Origin: Sphingobacterium hungaricum | GTDB lineage: Bacteria; Bacteroidota; Bacteroidia; Sphingobacteriales; Sphingobacteriaceae | Assembly (NCBI RefSeq): GCF_015210005.1 | Contig: NZ_MU158698.1 | Span: forward strand, 877,009 to 941,008 | Length of the DNA: 64,000 nt | Direction of reading: 5' to 3' | Part shown: one piece after another, positions 45,413 to 53,772 of the stretch | Layout of the letters: each line of letters begins with the position of its first letter | How positions within the stretch are numbered: the stretch's first letter is position 1 | Translations under genes and position numbers: made by a program | The notes under the pieces: model-generated | What the model saw: only the letters and a program-made list of their open reading frames with translations | Database searches by the model: none | Told to the model about the DNA's origin: nothing

Positions 45413-46369
45413 ATGAAAAATCTTGCTAAGCAAATTTCCATTTACTTTTCAATTCTAGTTTTACTTGTTGCAAATTCTCCATTAGCGACAGCGCAAATCG
45501 TAGAGAAAAATCTAAAAAAACACATTTCGTATTTATCCTCGGATAAGATGAAAGGCCGTGGCACAGGTTCTAAAGAAGTTTCTAAAGCTGCAGATTACAT
45601 CGAAAAACATTTTAAAAAGTACAATTTAGCACCCAAAGGCGAACAAGGATTTAGGCAAACGTTCACGGCGAAGGTTCGTCGCGTAATTGTTCAAGATAGT
45701 ATCCGTCAAGCGGACAATGTCATTGGATTTTTAGATAATCAGGCTCCATACACGATTGTAATAGGAGCGCATTATGACCATTTAGGCACTGGGCATCAAG
45801 GAAGTTCGAAAGATTCTCTTGGAGTCGGAAAGATACACAATGGTGCCGATGACAATAGCTCAGGCGTTGCCGGATTATTAGAACTGGCTCGGATTTATGC
45901 AACAAATGATGTTGTTGAACCTTTTAACTTTCTTTTTATCGGTTTTGGAGCTGAAGAGTTAGGATTAGTAGGTTCTCGTTATTTCACCGAACATCCAACA
46001 ATCCCTTTGGAATCTATCCAATGGATGTTAAACATGGATATGATCGGTCGCTACAATCCGGATAACGGTTTGGCGATTATTGGCTACGGAACGAGTTCCA
46101 AATTTCCTGCAATTTTTGAAGGAATTACGTCGGATATTCGATTTAATTTGAGCAAAGATGGAAATGGTGGTTCGGACCAAACTTCATTCTATAAAAAAAA
46201 TATCCCCGTATTGTTTTTCCATACCGGAGGTCATGATGACTACCACAAACCGACGGATGATGAAGACAAAATAAACTATCCAGCGATGATTTCAATTCTG
46301 GAACTGGAGAAAAAAGTATTGGACAATTCGATGAAACAAGATAAAATGGATTTCCAATGGACAAATTAA
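45413..46369 (+). CDS. Secreted M28 family aminopeptidase
   Basis: A 318-residue exported zinc aminopeptidase. The signal peptide ends at PLATAQ. M28 metal ligands are in IGAHYDHLG, GADDNSSGVAG, GAEELGLVGS, MLNMDMIGR and the C-terminal GGHDDYHKPTDD. It is shorter than the M28 protein at 9354, lacking the PA-like insert. An earlier in-frame Met at 45371 would precede the signal peptide, so the ATG at 45413 is preferred. The SDR gene overlaps its 3' end by 13 bases. Confidence 0.92.
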   Translation: MKNLAKQISIYFSILVLLVANSPLATAQIVEKNLKKHISYLSSDKMKGRGTGSKEVSKAADYIEKHFKKYNLAPKGEQGFRQTFTAKVRRVIVQDSIRQADNVIGFLDNQAPYTIVIGAHYDHLGTGHQGSSKDSLGVGKIHNGADDNSSGVAGLLELARIYATNDVVEPFNFLFIGFGAEELGLVGSRYFTEHPTIPLESIQWMLNMDMIGRYNPDNGLAIIGYGTSSKFPAIFEGITSDIRFNLSKDGNGGSDQTSFYKKNIPVLFFHTGGHDDYHKPTDDEDKINYPAMISILELEKKVLDNSMKQDKMDFQWTN

Positions 46370-47292
46370 CTGATCCGAAAGAATTACGGATTTTATTGAC
46401 AGGGTCAAATGGATTTTTAGGTCAAAAACTATGTGACTTCATCGTAGAGAAAACGCCTCATAAGCTTTTCTGTACCTCTAAATCAGCCAACAGAAACCCC
46501 AAAAAATCAGGCTATCAATTTCAAGAAATTGAATTAACTGATTTGGATCGTTTGGAAAAACTGATTCTTGACTTCGCTCCTACCCACGTCATTCATACCG
46601 CAGCCTTGTCGTCTGTTGAAGTCTGCGAAAACAACCCAGCGCTTTGCCAGTCGGTCAATGTTGATTCGGTTGATTTTCTTGCCAGCATATGCCTTTCTAA
46701 AGATATCCATCTGACATTTCTTTCAACAGATTTTGTGTTTGATGGCAAGAATGGTCCATATGCGGAAGAAGACGAACGTCAACCGACGAATGCTTACGGA
46801 GCAAGCAAACTCCAAGCGGAATTATTTTTGCAGAACAGCTCTTGCCGATCGGCCATTTTAAGAACTATTTTGGTCTATGGAGTTATCGATGACAAAAACA
46901 GGTCAAACCTAGTTTTATGGGCAAAGCAAAAATTGACTGCTCAAGAATCGATTAATGTTGTATCCGATCAATACCGCATGCCTACGTTTGTGGATGATTT
47001 GGCTATAGCTTGTATTTCAGCTGCCGAAAAAAATGCTAGGGGCATTTTCCATATTTCTTCGGAAAACCTTTATTCCGTAAAAGAAGTTGTGGACCAAGTC
47101 GCTGATTTTTGGAACCTGGACAAGAGCTTGATTCATCCAATTTCAGCAAAAGAAATCGGTCAGGAAACAAACCGCCCAAAAATAACAGGCTTTGTACTTG
47201 ACAAAGCAAAACGTGAGTTAGGTTATCGACCGACTTCACTAGTAGAAAGTTTTAAACTAATGGACGAACAATTAAAGTCCTTAACAAATTAA
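46357..47292 (+). CDS. SDR family oxidoreductase (RfbD-like)
   Basis: A 311-residue extended SDR with the Rossmann start LLTGSNGFLGQKLC and the catalytic Tyr/Lys pair in TNAYGASKLQAE (about residue 147-158). The overall layout matches dTDP-4-dehydrorhamnose reductases (STDFVFDGKNGPYAEED and RTILVYG are shared features), though no rhamnose-pathway neighbours are present, so substrate is uncertain. It overlaps the peptidase gene by 13 bases. Confidence 0.85.
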   Translation: MDKLTDPKELRILLTGSNGFLGQKLCDFIVEKTPHKLFCTSKSANRNPKKSGYQFQEIELTDLDRLEKLILDFAPTHVIHTAALSSVEVCENNPALCQSVNVDSVDFLASICLSKDIHLTFLSTDFVFDGKNGPYAEEDERQPTNAYGASKLQAELFLQNSSCRSAILRTILVYGVIDDKNRSNLVLWAKQKLTAQESINVVSDQYRMPTFVDDLAIACISAAEKNARGIFHISSENLYSVKEVVDQVADFWNLDKSLIHPISAKEIGQETNRPKITGFVLDKAKRELGYRPTSLVESFKLMDEQLKSLTN

Positions 47293-47293
47293 T

Positions 47294-47824
47294 ATGGAAG
47301 AAAAATTCGCAAAAGAATCGTTGACAATTATGAACGAATTGGTTTTGCCAAATGATACCAACACGTTTGGAAATCTGATGGGTGGAAGGTTATTGTATTG
47401 GATGGATATCTGTTCGGCCATGGCTGCTCAAAAACATTCTAACAGCACGGTTGTAACTGTTTCCGTAGACAGCGTATCGTTCAAAAGACCGATTACTTTA
47501 GGAGAAGTTGTGACAATCGAGGCTCAGGTTACGCGTGTTTTTCAAACTTCGCTTGAAGTCCACATGGAAATTTTTGCTCAAAATCTTCCGAAAGGCACAA
47601 AGGAGAAATCCAATGATGCTTACTATACATTCGTAGCGGTGGATAAGGAAATGAATAGAAAATTGATTCCGCAATTAGTTCCTGAAACGGAAAAAGAAAT
47701 TCGTCTTTACAATGAAGCGATGCAACGCCGAGAATTGCGGTTGATTTTGGCAGGAAAGCTAAATCCTAAAAGCGCAACGGAATTAAAAAGCTTGGTTAAG
47801 ATTTTTCAGAATATAGAAAAATAA
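47294..47824 (+). CDS. Acyl-CoA thioesterase (hotdog fold)
   Basis: A 176-residue hotdog-fold thioesterase like the YciA/cytosolic acyl-CoA hydrolase group: NELVLPNDTNTFGNLMGGRLLYWMDI near the N-terminus, with SVDSVSFKRPITLGE in the next strand pair. It hydrolyses acyl-CoA. It starts one base after the SDR gene's stop and closes the lspA operon. Confidence 0.92.
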   Translation: MEEKFAKESLTIMNELVLPNDTNTFGNLMGGRLLYWMDICSAMAAQKHSNSTVVTVSVDSVSFKRPITLGEVVTIEAQVTRVFQTSLEVHMEIFAQNLPKGTKEKSNDAYYTFVAVDKEMNRKLIPQLVPETEKEIRLYNEAMQRRELRLILAGKLNPKSATELKSLVKIFQNIEK

Positions 47825-47849
47825 AATGCGCAGATACTGCGCATTTTAT
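47821..47849. terminator. Bidirectional terminator between thioesterase and EVE genes
   Basis: An 11-bp perfect stem (AAAATGCGCAG, loop ATA, CTGCGCATTTT), placed between convergent genes. Confidence 0.75.
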
Positions 47850-47850
47850 T

Positions 47851-48258
47851 TTATAGAGTAGACAATTCTAAAATCCGGTCAAATTCTTCCTTCTTCAACG
47901 GCATGACCGAAAGCCTTCCTTGACGAACCAACGCAATGTTTTGCAGAAATTCATCAGCCTTTATGGTCTCCAATGTTACTGGCTTCGCCAATGTTTCTAC
48001 AGGTTTCAAATCAACGACAACCCATTTTGTGTCATCCGTTGTCGGGTCTTGATAAAATTCTTTAACGACTTTGGCTACGCCAACAATTTCTTTGCCTTCA
48101 TTACTATGGTAAAACAAGACCAAATCACCTTTCTTCATTTCTTTCAGGTTATTGCGCGCTTGATAATTGCGCACGCCATCCCAAAAAGTTTGCCCATCTT
48201 TATTAAATTGTTCCCAACTGTATTTAAAGGGTTCTGATTTGACTAAAAAGTAATTCAT
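47851..48258 (-). CDS. EVE domain protein (PUA-like, YTH-related)
   Basis: A 135-residue protein made of one EVE domain: MNYFLVKSEP, FWDGVRNYQARNNLKEMKKGDLVLFYHS and GVAKVVKEFYQDPT are hallmark segments. EVE domains bind modified bases in nucleic acids. It stands alone, with no restriction or other defence partner nearby, so it is more likely a housekeeping RNA/DNA-binding protein. Confidence 0.92.
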   Translation of the reverse strand: MNYFLVKSEPFKYSWEQFNKDGQTFWDGVRNYQARNNLKEMKKGDLVLFYHSNEGKEIVGVAKVVKEFYQDPTTDDTKWVVVDLKPVETLAKPVTLETIKADEFLQNIALVRQGRLSVMPLKKEEFDRILELSTL

Positions 48259-48339
48259 TTTTTTAAGTAAAAATTCAAAAGTAAAAATTCAAAAAATTGC
48301 CAGGCTTTTTAAAGCGGCAAGTTAATGCAAGTTTCAGTG

Positions 48340-48687
48340 CTATTTATTTTCTAGAACTTCCATTTTATCTGCAAAATGCGCGCAATAATCGCGTAAGTCG
48401 GCAATTACTTTCTCAGCCATTGGGTCACCGCCCGAAGAACGTAAAAACGAATCGGCCATAGTCTGAATCGTTTCATAAAAGAAACGCTTCATCTCGTCAT
48501 ATGGCATATCTTTGGTCCATAAGTCAATACGCATGGAATTTTTGTACTGCGCATCCCATAAGGCTAGGAACATCGCTTTTGCCGGTAATGCTTCTGCGGA
48601 TTCGCCATCTGTAGATGACCAATGTATAGTTTCTGGAACATTGTTATCATCAAGTCCCACATTTAATTTTATTTCTGCTTTTTTCAT
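48340..48687 (-). CDS. gldC: Gliding-motility-associated protein GldC
   Basis: A 115-residue cytoplasmic protein of the GldC family (starts KKAEIKLNVGLDDNNVPETIHW, with FLALWDAQYKNSMRIDLWTKDMP). GldC is needed for full gliding in Flavobacterium but occurs widely in non-gliding Bacteroidota; no other gld gene is in this window. A small membrane-protein gene ends one base before it on the same strand. Confidence 0.9.
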   Translation of the reverse strand: MKKAEIKLNVGLDDNNVPETIHWSSTDGESAEALPAKAMFLALWDAQYKNSMRIDLWTKDMPYDEMKRFFYETIQTMADSFLRSSGGDPMAEKVIADLRDYCAHFADKMEVLENK

Positions 48688-48688
48688 A

Positions 48689-48937
48689 TCAATTCAAACT
48701 CAATTTTATTAAAACCATCAACATACCTACGATGATGACGAATGCTAGCTGTAAGAACCAGATTCTTTTGCTGTCTTTAAAGATTAACCTAAACAAGAGG
48801 TCAATGACTAGCAACACAAAAGTCCAAAGAATCAGCCACCACCATGAAAATGTCATTCTGTCTTCGCCCCATTCGGAAATGTAATAGGCTAAGACGCATG
48901 CAATGACGATATTTATTGGTGTAAGCTGAATCTTCAT
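48689..48937 (-). CDS. Small two-helix membrane protein
   Basis: An 82-residue hydrophobic protein with about three membrane stretches (INIVIACVLAYYISEW, WWWLILWTFVLLVIDLLF, IWFLQLAFVIIVGMLMVLI). It lies between the helicase gene, whose stop overlaps its start by one base, and gldC, so it is operon-linked to both. Function unknown. Confidence 0.7.
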   Translation of the reverse strand: MKIQLTPINIVIACVLAYYISEWGEDRMTFSWWWLILWTFVLLVIDLLFRLIFKDSKRIWFLQLAFVIIVGMLMVLIKLSLN

Positions 48938-50274
48938 TATTTCTTAGGCGATTTCTTTACTGATTTCAATCTCGGTTTACCCGCGACTTTCTTCTTACGC
49001 TCTGCATTAATTTTCGCAAATTTCTTTGCATTTTTCTTCTCATGAAAAGCTCCTTGAAAATCTGGATTATCTTTTCTGATTTGTAAATCTATCTCTCTCG
49101 CGATTGCTTGCTTCTCGTCAAAACCTGTCTTTTCAACAAAAACATCGGCTGGCAATTCCTTCACAGGAATTTGCTGACGAATCAGCTTTTCAATTTTCTT
49201 AATGTAATATTCTTCGGCAGGATTGCTAAACGTGATGGCATCACCTTCGTTGAATGCTCTTCCCGTTCGTCCTATCCTGTGCACATAATCTTCAATAATG
49301 ATGGGTACATCAAAATTGATTACGTGGCTCACATTTGAAACATCCAATCCTCTCGCAGCTACATCTGTCGCCACAAGAATGCGGATATTTCCTTCTTTAA
49401 ATGCATTGATGGAGTTGATACGCGTATTCTGTCCTTTGTTTGCATGAATTACTCGAACTTCATCTTCAGCATATTTCCTTTCCAGAAAATGAAACACATT
49501 ATCAGCGACTTGTTTCGTTTTGCAAAAAATAATCAATCGATGGAAAGCTTCATCATCTTTCAATAGGTATTGCAACAAATTAAGCTTCGTCTTCAAATTT
49601 GGAACATGATACAGCGTTTGCGTAACTGTTTTCGCTGGTGTTGCCTGCTCGCTAACCTCAATTACCGTTGGAAAAGCTAAAAAATCACCCGCTATTTTCC
49701 GAACCAATTCACTCATTGTCGCTGAGTACAACAGATTTTGGCGTTTGCGAGGAACAACTTCTAGGATTCTATGGATTTTTCCAATGAATCCCATATCCAT
49801 CATTTTATCGGCTTCATCCATGACCAGAAATTTCAACGACTTGGTATTGATGTCGCCATCTAAATACAACTCCAGAAAACGTCCAGGAGTCGCCACAATG
49901 ATATCCACACCAAGTTTTAATTTCTCCTTCTGCGTTTTTGGGCCTAAGCCTCCAAACAGCAAAACAGTGCGCAAATCCAAATAGGTGGAGAACTGTTGTA
50001 TATTTTCTTCGATTTGCATCGCCAATTCGCGTGTCGGCGTTAAAATTAACGCACGGGCATCTTGTCCTTGTGCATATTTTAATTTCATTAAAAGAGGCAA
50101 TACGAAAGCTGCGGTTTTTCCAGTTCCGGTTTGGGCGATGCCCATGATATCTTGCCCGGCCAAAGTCGGCATAATCGCTTTCTCTTGGATTTCAGTCGGA
50201 ACTGTATAACCCGCTTCTGCGATTGCATCCCAAATTTGCTTGTTGAATTTAAAATCGCTAAATGATTTTTGCAT
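48937..50274 (-). CDS. DEAD-box RNA helicase (RhlE-like)
   Basis: A 445-residue helicase with Q motif (FKFNKQIWDAIAEAGYTVPTEIQEKAI), AQTGTGKTAAF (I), DEAD at VMDEADKMMDMGF (II), SAT (III, LYSATM), and HRIGRTGRAF (VI). The C-terminal extension is basic (KKVAGKPRLKSVKKSPKK). RhlE-like by length and tail; roles include ribosome assembly and mRNA turnover. Confidence 0.94.
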   Translation of the reverse strand: MQKSFSDFKFNKQIWDAIAEAGYTVPTEIQEKAIMPTLAGQDIMGIAQTGTGKTAAFVLPLLMKLKYAQGQDARALILTPTRELAMQIEENIQQFSTYLDLRTVLLFGGLGPKTQKEKLKLGVDIIVATPGRFLELYLDGDINTKSLKFLVMDEADKMMDMGFIGKIHRILEVVPRKRQNLLYSATMSELVRKIAGDFLAFPTVIEVSEQATPAKTVTQTLYHVPNLKTKLNLLQYLLKDDEAFHRLIIFCKTKQVADNVFHFLERKYAEDEVRVIHANKGQNTRINSINAFKEGNIRILVATDVAARGLDVSNVSHVINFDVPIIIEDYVHRIGRTGRAFNEGDAITFSNPAEEYYIKKIEKLIRQQIPVKELPADVFVEKTGFDEKQAIAREIDLQIRKDNPDFQGAFHEKKNAKKFAKINAERKKKVAGKPRLKSVKKSPKK

Positions 50275-50356
50275 TCGACAAAGATAAGAAAAGCTAGGCT
50301 ATAGCGAGGATAAGTAGCCAAAGAATGGTTAAATGAATAACATTTTATCTGGAATT

Positions 50357-50386
50357 TTGATTTATTCAGGAATTAAACCAACTTTG
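50357..50386 (+). promoter_or_regulatory. Likely promoter of the S46 peptidase gene
   Basis: TTG at 50357-50359, a 19-base spacer, and CAACTTTG at 50379-50386, a one-mismatch form of TAnnTTTG, 22 bases before the start. Confidence 0.55.
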
Positions 50387-50407
50387 CTTATCGTTTAATA
50401 AGATTAT

Positions 50408-52546
50408 ATGAAAAAATTATGGAGTTTAGTACTGCTTTGTGCAGTAAGTATTAGCGCATTCGCAGACGAAGGAATGTGGTTTTTAATGCATCTGAAGAAA
50501 TTAAATGAAGCAGATATGCAGAAAAAAGGACTTAAATTAACTGCTGAAGAAATCTACAGCATCAATAATTCAAGTCTGAAAGATGCCATTGTCCAGTTCA
50601 ACGGCGGATGTACAGCAGAAATTGTTTCAGGTAATGGATTGGTTTTCACGAATCACCATTGTGGATACGGCGCGATTGCCGAACTATCAACACCAGAAAA
50701 TGACCATTTAACAGATGGTTTTTGGGCCAAATCATTGTCTGAAGAATTAAAACCAAAATCATTGTTCGTGCGCTTTTTTGTACGCATGGACGATGTCTCT
50801 AAACGTATTTTAGGATTGGTCAATGATTCGATGTCTGAAAAAGAAAGAGAAAAAATCATTAATCAGGAAATTGCTAAAATCGAAAAAGAAAACAATGAGG
50901 GTGGCAAATATGTCGTTTCGGTAAAATCATTTTACAACGGAAATGAATATTACTACTTCGTTTATCAGGATTACACAGACGTTCGTTTGGTAGGTACTCC
51001 TCCAAGCAGCATTGGCAAGTTCGGTGGAGATACCGATAACTGGGAATGGCCTCGCCACACTGGAGATTTTTCTATCTTCAGAGTGTATGCAGACCAAAAC
51101 GGGAATCCTGCTCCCTACTCAACTGCAAACGTTCCGTTGAAACCTAAGTACCATTTGCCTATCAGCATCAAAGGAATCAAAGAAGGTGACTTCTCGATGA
51201 TTCTTGGTTACCCAGGACGCACAAACCGCTGGATGAATGCAGCAGGAATTGACCAAAATGTGAAATTCGCTTACCCTGCTTGGGTTGAAGCTTCAAAAGT
51301 GGGAATGGATGCCATGAAAAAATACATGGACAAAGACCAAGCTGTAAACCTTAATTATGCGTCCAAATATTCTGGCGTAGCCAATTATTGGAAAAACAGA
51401 CAAGGTATGATTGATGCATTGACCTTACACAAAACAGCGGCTAGCAAAGCCAATGCTGAAAAGAAATTCAACAAATGGGCAAACAAGCCGGCTAATAAAG
51501 CCGAGTACGGAAATGTCATTGCGACAATCAACGATTATTACGCAAAAACAAACGAGAAAGCAAGACATGATAATTACTTGATGGGCATGTTGCGCTCCTC
51601 AACATTTGCTGCGCTTCCTTCGAGCTTAGGAAATGCATTTATCCAATATGCAAATGAAAATGAAGCAAAACGCGCTGAGATGTTGCCAAGGTTGCAAGCA
51701 GCTGTAAATAGCAGCTACGAGAAGATTTATCTTCCATTAGAAATTGACGTATTGTCTGATGAATTGAATCTTTATGCGTCAAAAGGTGGCACTATTGCAC
51801 CATACATCACAGAATTAAAAGGCAAAAACAGCGGAGATTTCAAAACTGATGTTACAAATGCCTTCTCTAGCTCGATTTTTGGCTCTAAAGAAAAAGTAGA
51901 AGCATTCTTACAAAATCCAAGTGCTTCAGCAGTTCAAAATGACCCATTATTCAAAATTTCTGATTCCTTGATGAAGAAATACCGTGAGACAAGTCCTGAA
52001 TCAGAAACATTGAGCGACAACTTCCAGACAGCCTACCGCAAATACATTGCTGGTGTCTTAGCAAGCGACCCTGACGGGAAATATTACCCAGATGCGAATT
52101 CTACGTTGCGATTAACTTATGGTAAAATCCGTGCATTACCCGCAGACAAACGCAATGACGCAAAAGTGAACAATTACACTACTTTGCAAGGCACAATTGC
52201 TAAATATCAGCCTGGAGACGATGAATTCGACTTGCCACAGCGTTTAATCGATTTGTACGAAGCCAAAGATTATGGACGTTATGCTTCCAAAGAAGGTTAC
52301 ATGCCAGTTAATTTTTTGAGTGATGAAGATATTACAGGCGGAAATTCAGGTTCTCCAGTATTAAATGGCAATGGCGAATTAATTGGTCTGGCTTTTGATG
52401 GTAATATCGAAGCTATGGCAGGAGATGTTATTTTTGACCCAAAATTACAACGCACAATATCGGTTGATATTCGTTATGTTTTGTTCATCATCGACAAGTT
52501 TGCCGGCGCACAAAATATCATAGATGAATTGACGATTGTGGAGTAA
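50408..52546 (+). CDS. S46 family dipeptidyl-peptidase (DPP7-like)
   Basis: A 712-residue secreted serine peptidase that releases N-terminal dipeptides. Signal peptide of about 19 residues. Catalytic residues: His in TNHHCGYGAI (about 83-84), Asp in DTDNWEWPRHTGD, and Ser647 in GGNSGSPV. The FDGN segment at residue 665 carries Gly, which from memory is the DPP7 hallmark, while the Asp/Glu-specific DPP11 has Arg there. So broad, hydrophobic-type specificity is likely. Confidence 0.93.
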   Translation: MKKLWSLVLLCAVSISAFADEGMWFLMHLKKLNEADMQKKGLKLTAEEIYSINNSSLKDAIVQFNGGCTAEIVSGNGLVFTNHHCGYGAIAELSTPENDHLTDGFWAKSLSEELKPKSLFVRFFVRMDDVSKRILGLVNDSMSEKEREKIINQEIAKIEKENNEGGKYVVSVKSFYNGNEYYYFVYQDYTDVRLVGTPPSSIGKFGGDTDNWEWPRHTGDFSIFRVYADQNGNPAPYSTANVPLKPKYHLPISIKGIKEGDFSMILGYPGRTNRWMNAAGIDQNVKFAYPAWVEASKVGMDAMKKYMDKDQAVNLNYASKYSGVANYWKNRQGMIDALTLHKTAASKANAEKKFNKWANKPANKAEYGNVIATINDYYAKTNEKARHDNYLMGMLRSSTFAALPSSLGNAFIQYANENEAKRAEMLPRLQAAVNSSYEKIYLPLEIDVLSDELNLYASKGGTIAPYITELKGKNSGDFKTDVTNAFSSSIFGSKEKVEAFLQNPSASAVQNDPLFKISDSLMKKYRETSPESETLSDNFQTAYRKYIAGVLASDPDGKYYPDANSTLRLTYGKIRALPADKRNDAKVNNYTTLQGTIAKYQPGDDEFDLPQRLIDLYEAKDYGRYASKEGYMPVNFLSDEDITGGNSGSPVLNGNGELIGLAFDGNIEAMAGDVIFDPKLQRTISVDIRYVLFIIDKFAGAQNIIDELTIVE

Positions 52547-52670
52547 CATCCACTTGAGAAAATATTTTTTTTGAAAAAATATATAAATTTTATGCGTTAT
52601 TTCGTTGAATTTGTATATTTATGATATCTTAGGGTGTTAATTAATGAAAACTAAAATTATATAATTAAAA

Positions 52671-52850
52671 ATGGAAAACTACACTAAATTAAAAGAGCTA
52701 GTTGCTTCTTTAGAAGCAGATGCAGACAAATTCTTCAACAACGGTAACTCAGCAGCAGGTACTCGTCTTCGTAAAGGTTTGCAAGACACGAAAACTTTAG
52801 CTCAAGAACTACGTAACGAAGTTACTGAGAAGAAAAACTCTGGTAAGTAA
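52671..52850 (+). CDS. Histone H1-like small protein
   Basis: A 59-residue basic helical protein too short for ordinary gene calls. It begins MENYTKLKELVASLEADADKF and has the Bacteroidota histone-H1-family pattern NGNSAAGTRLRKGLQ..KTLAQELRNEV. Such proteins are abundant and thought to bind DNA. The long Lys/Ala tail of classical H1 is absent. A terminator follows 20 bases after the stop. Confidence 0.88.
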   Translation: MENYTKLKELVASLEADADKFFNNGNSAAGTRLRKGLQDTKTLAQELRNEVTEKKNSGK

Positions 52851-52869
52851 TCGGATTTACTAGAACCAT

Positions 52870-52914
52870 AAAAAGGCTTGATTTTATTAATAAAATCAAG
52901 CCTTTTTTTATTTT
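52870..52914. terminator. Strong hairpin terminator (bidirectional)
   Basis: An exact 38-bp palindrome (52870-52907) with GC-bearing arms and T run, between the histone-like gene and the convergent GLPGLI gene. Confidence 0.85.
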
Positions 52915-52932
52915 TAGTTCTTCTGCCCTACT

Positions 52933-53772
52933 TTAGTAATAAAGCTGTTCTAAAAATTTTCGCCGAGAGACATCCTGACCTCCTCTTCCACGCATTTGAC
53001 GTAAAATCAAATCTGCAAAATCATTTGTTTTCAAAGCCTTTGCTTTTTTGTCCTCCCAATTTCTGCTGACATCTTCATTCGAAAATTCCACTTTGGTTGC
53101 CCAATAATTGATATGCATTTCTGGAATCGCTAAGCCCAAAATCATCCCTGGCAAACCATGCGCTAGAATTGGTCCACTGCCTAAAGGAATTTGGTCTGTA
53201 TAGAATGCAACCAGGTATAACGAATCTTTAGTGGCCCCGTTGACTCTGCGGCAATCATAGCCTGCTATCTGGCGGTATTCATCCGTAAAGCGCCAAGTAA
53301 TTTCTTGCAAAGAATCTTCTAAAACATAAATTTCATCCAACTCAATCTGCACCTTAGATTGGCTTGTTTTGATATTCTGATAATACATTTTTTGTTCGTT
53401 CGAAGAAAATGCTCCTCCGCCTCCCACGCTGACCCGCATCTGCCCTCCAAACCGGCTATTACCCCTCGAACGGTTCGAATTGTTTGATGTGCTTTCTGTT
53501 TTGTCAACCACATTTTGCATTAATGACTGCGTTTGGTCAAACTTCATGACATATTGCGAAACACGCGTTTCAGGCATTTGGTCAATATTCCCCCAAAATC
53601 CTCCACCTCTGTTGTTCGATTGGCTATTCATCATCTGCCGTATCCTCGCCTTTGGATGATCTGTTTTTTCGAAATAGATAGTTCCTTTAGCCGGAAAATA
53701 AACATACTGCGCATGCAGGTTTTGTGTAGAGATACAGCCTGCCAGTATCAAAAAGTAAATAACCCTAATCAT
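52933..53772 (-). CDS. GLPGLI family secreted protein (copy 2)
   Basis: A 279-residue exported protein (signal peptide cut near NLHAQ; mature start QYVYFP). It carries the family motif as HGLPGMILGL (about 200-209) after IAGYDCRRVNGATKD...VAFYTDQIP. Family function is unknown. Its start overlaps the end of the upstream barrel gene by 8 bases, so it is coupled to it. It is longer than copy 1 by a Gly/Ser/Asn-rich insert (residues ~95-125). Confidence 0.88.
   Translation of the reverse strand: MIRVIYFLILAGCISTQNLHAQYVYFPAKGTIYFEKTDHPKARIRQMMNSQSNNRGGGFWGNIDQMPETRVSQYVMKFDQTQSLMQNVVDKTESTSNNSNRSRGNSRFGGQMRVSVGGGGAFSSNEQKMYYQNIKTSQSKVQIELDEIYVLEDSLQEITWRFTDEYRQIAGYDCRRVNGATKDSLYLVAFYTDQIPLGSGPILAHGLPGMILGLAIPEMHINYWATKVEFSNEDVSRNWEDKKAKALKTNDFADLILRQMRGRGGQDVSRRKFLEQLYY

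Noticed and set aside
47851..48258. EVE protein as part of a modification-dependent restriction system
   Set aside because: A lone EVE domain without nuclease or McrBC-like partner; neighbours are gldC and a thioesterase.
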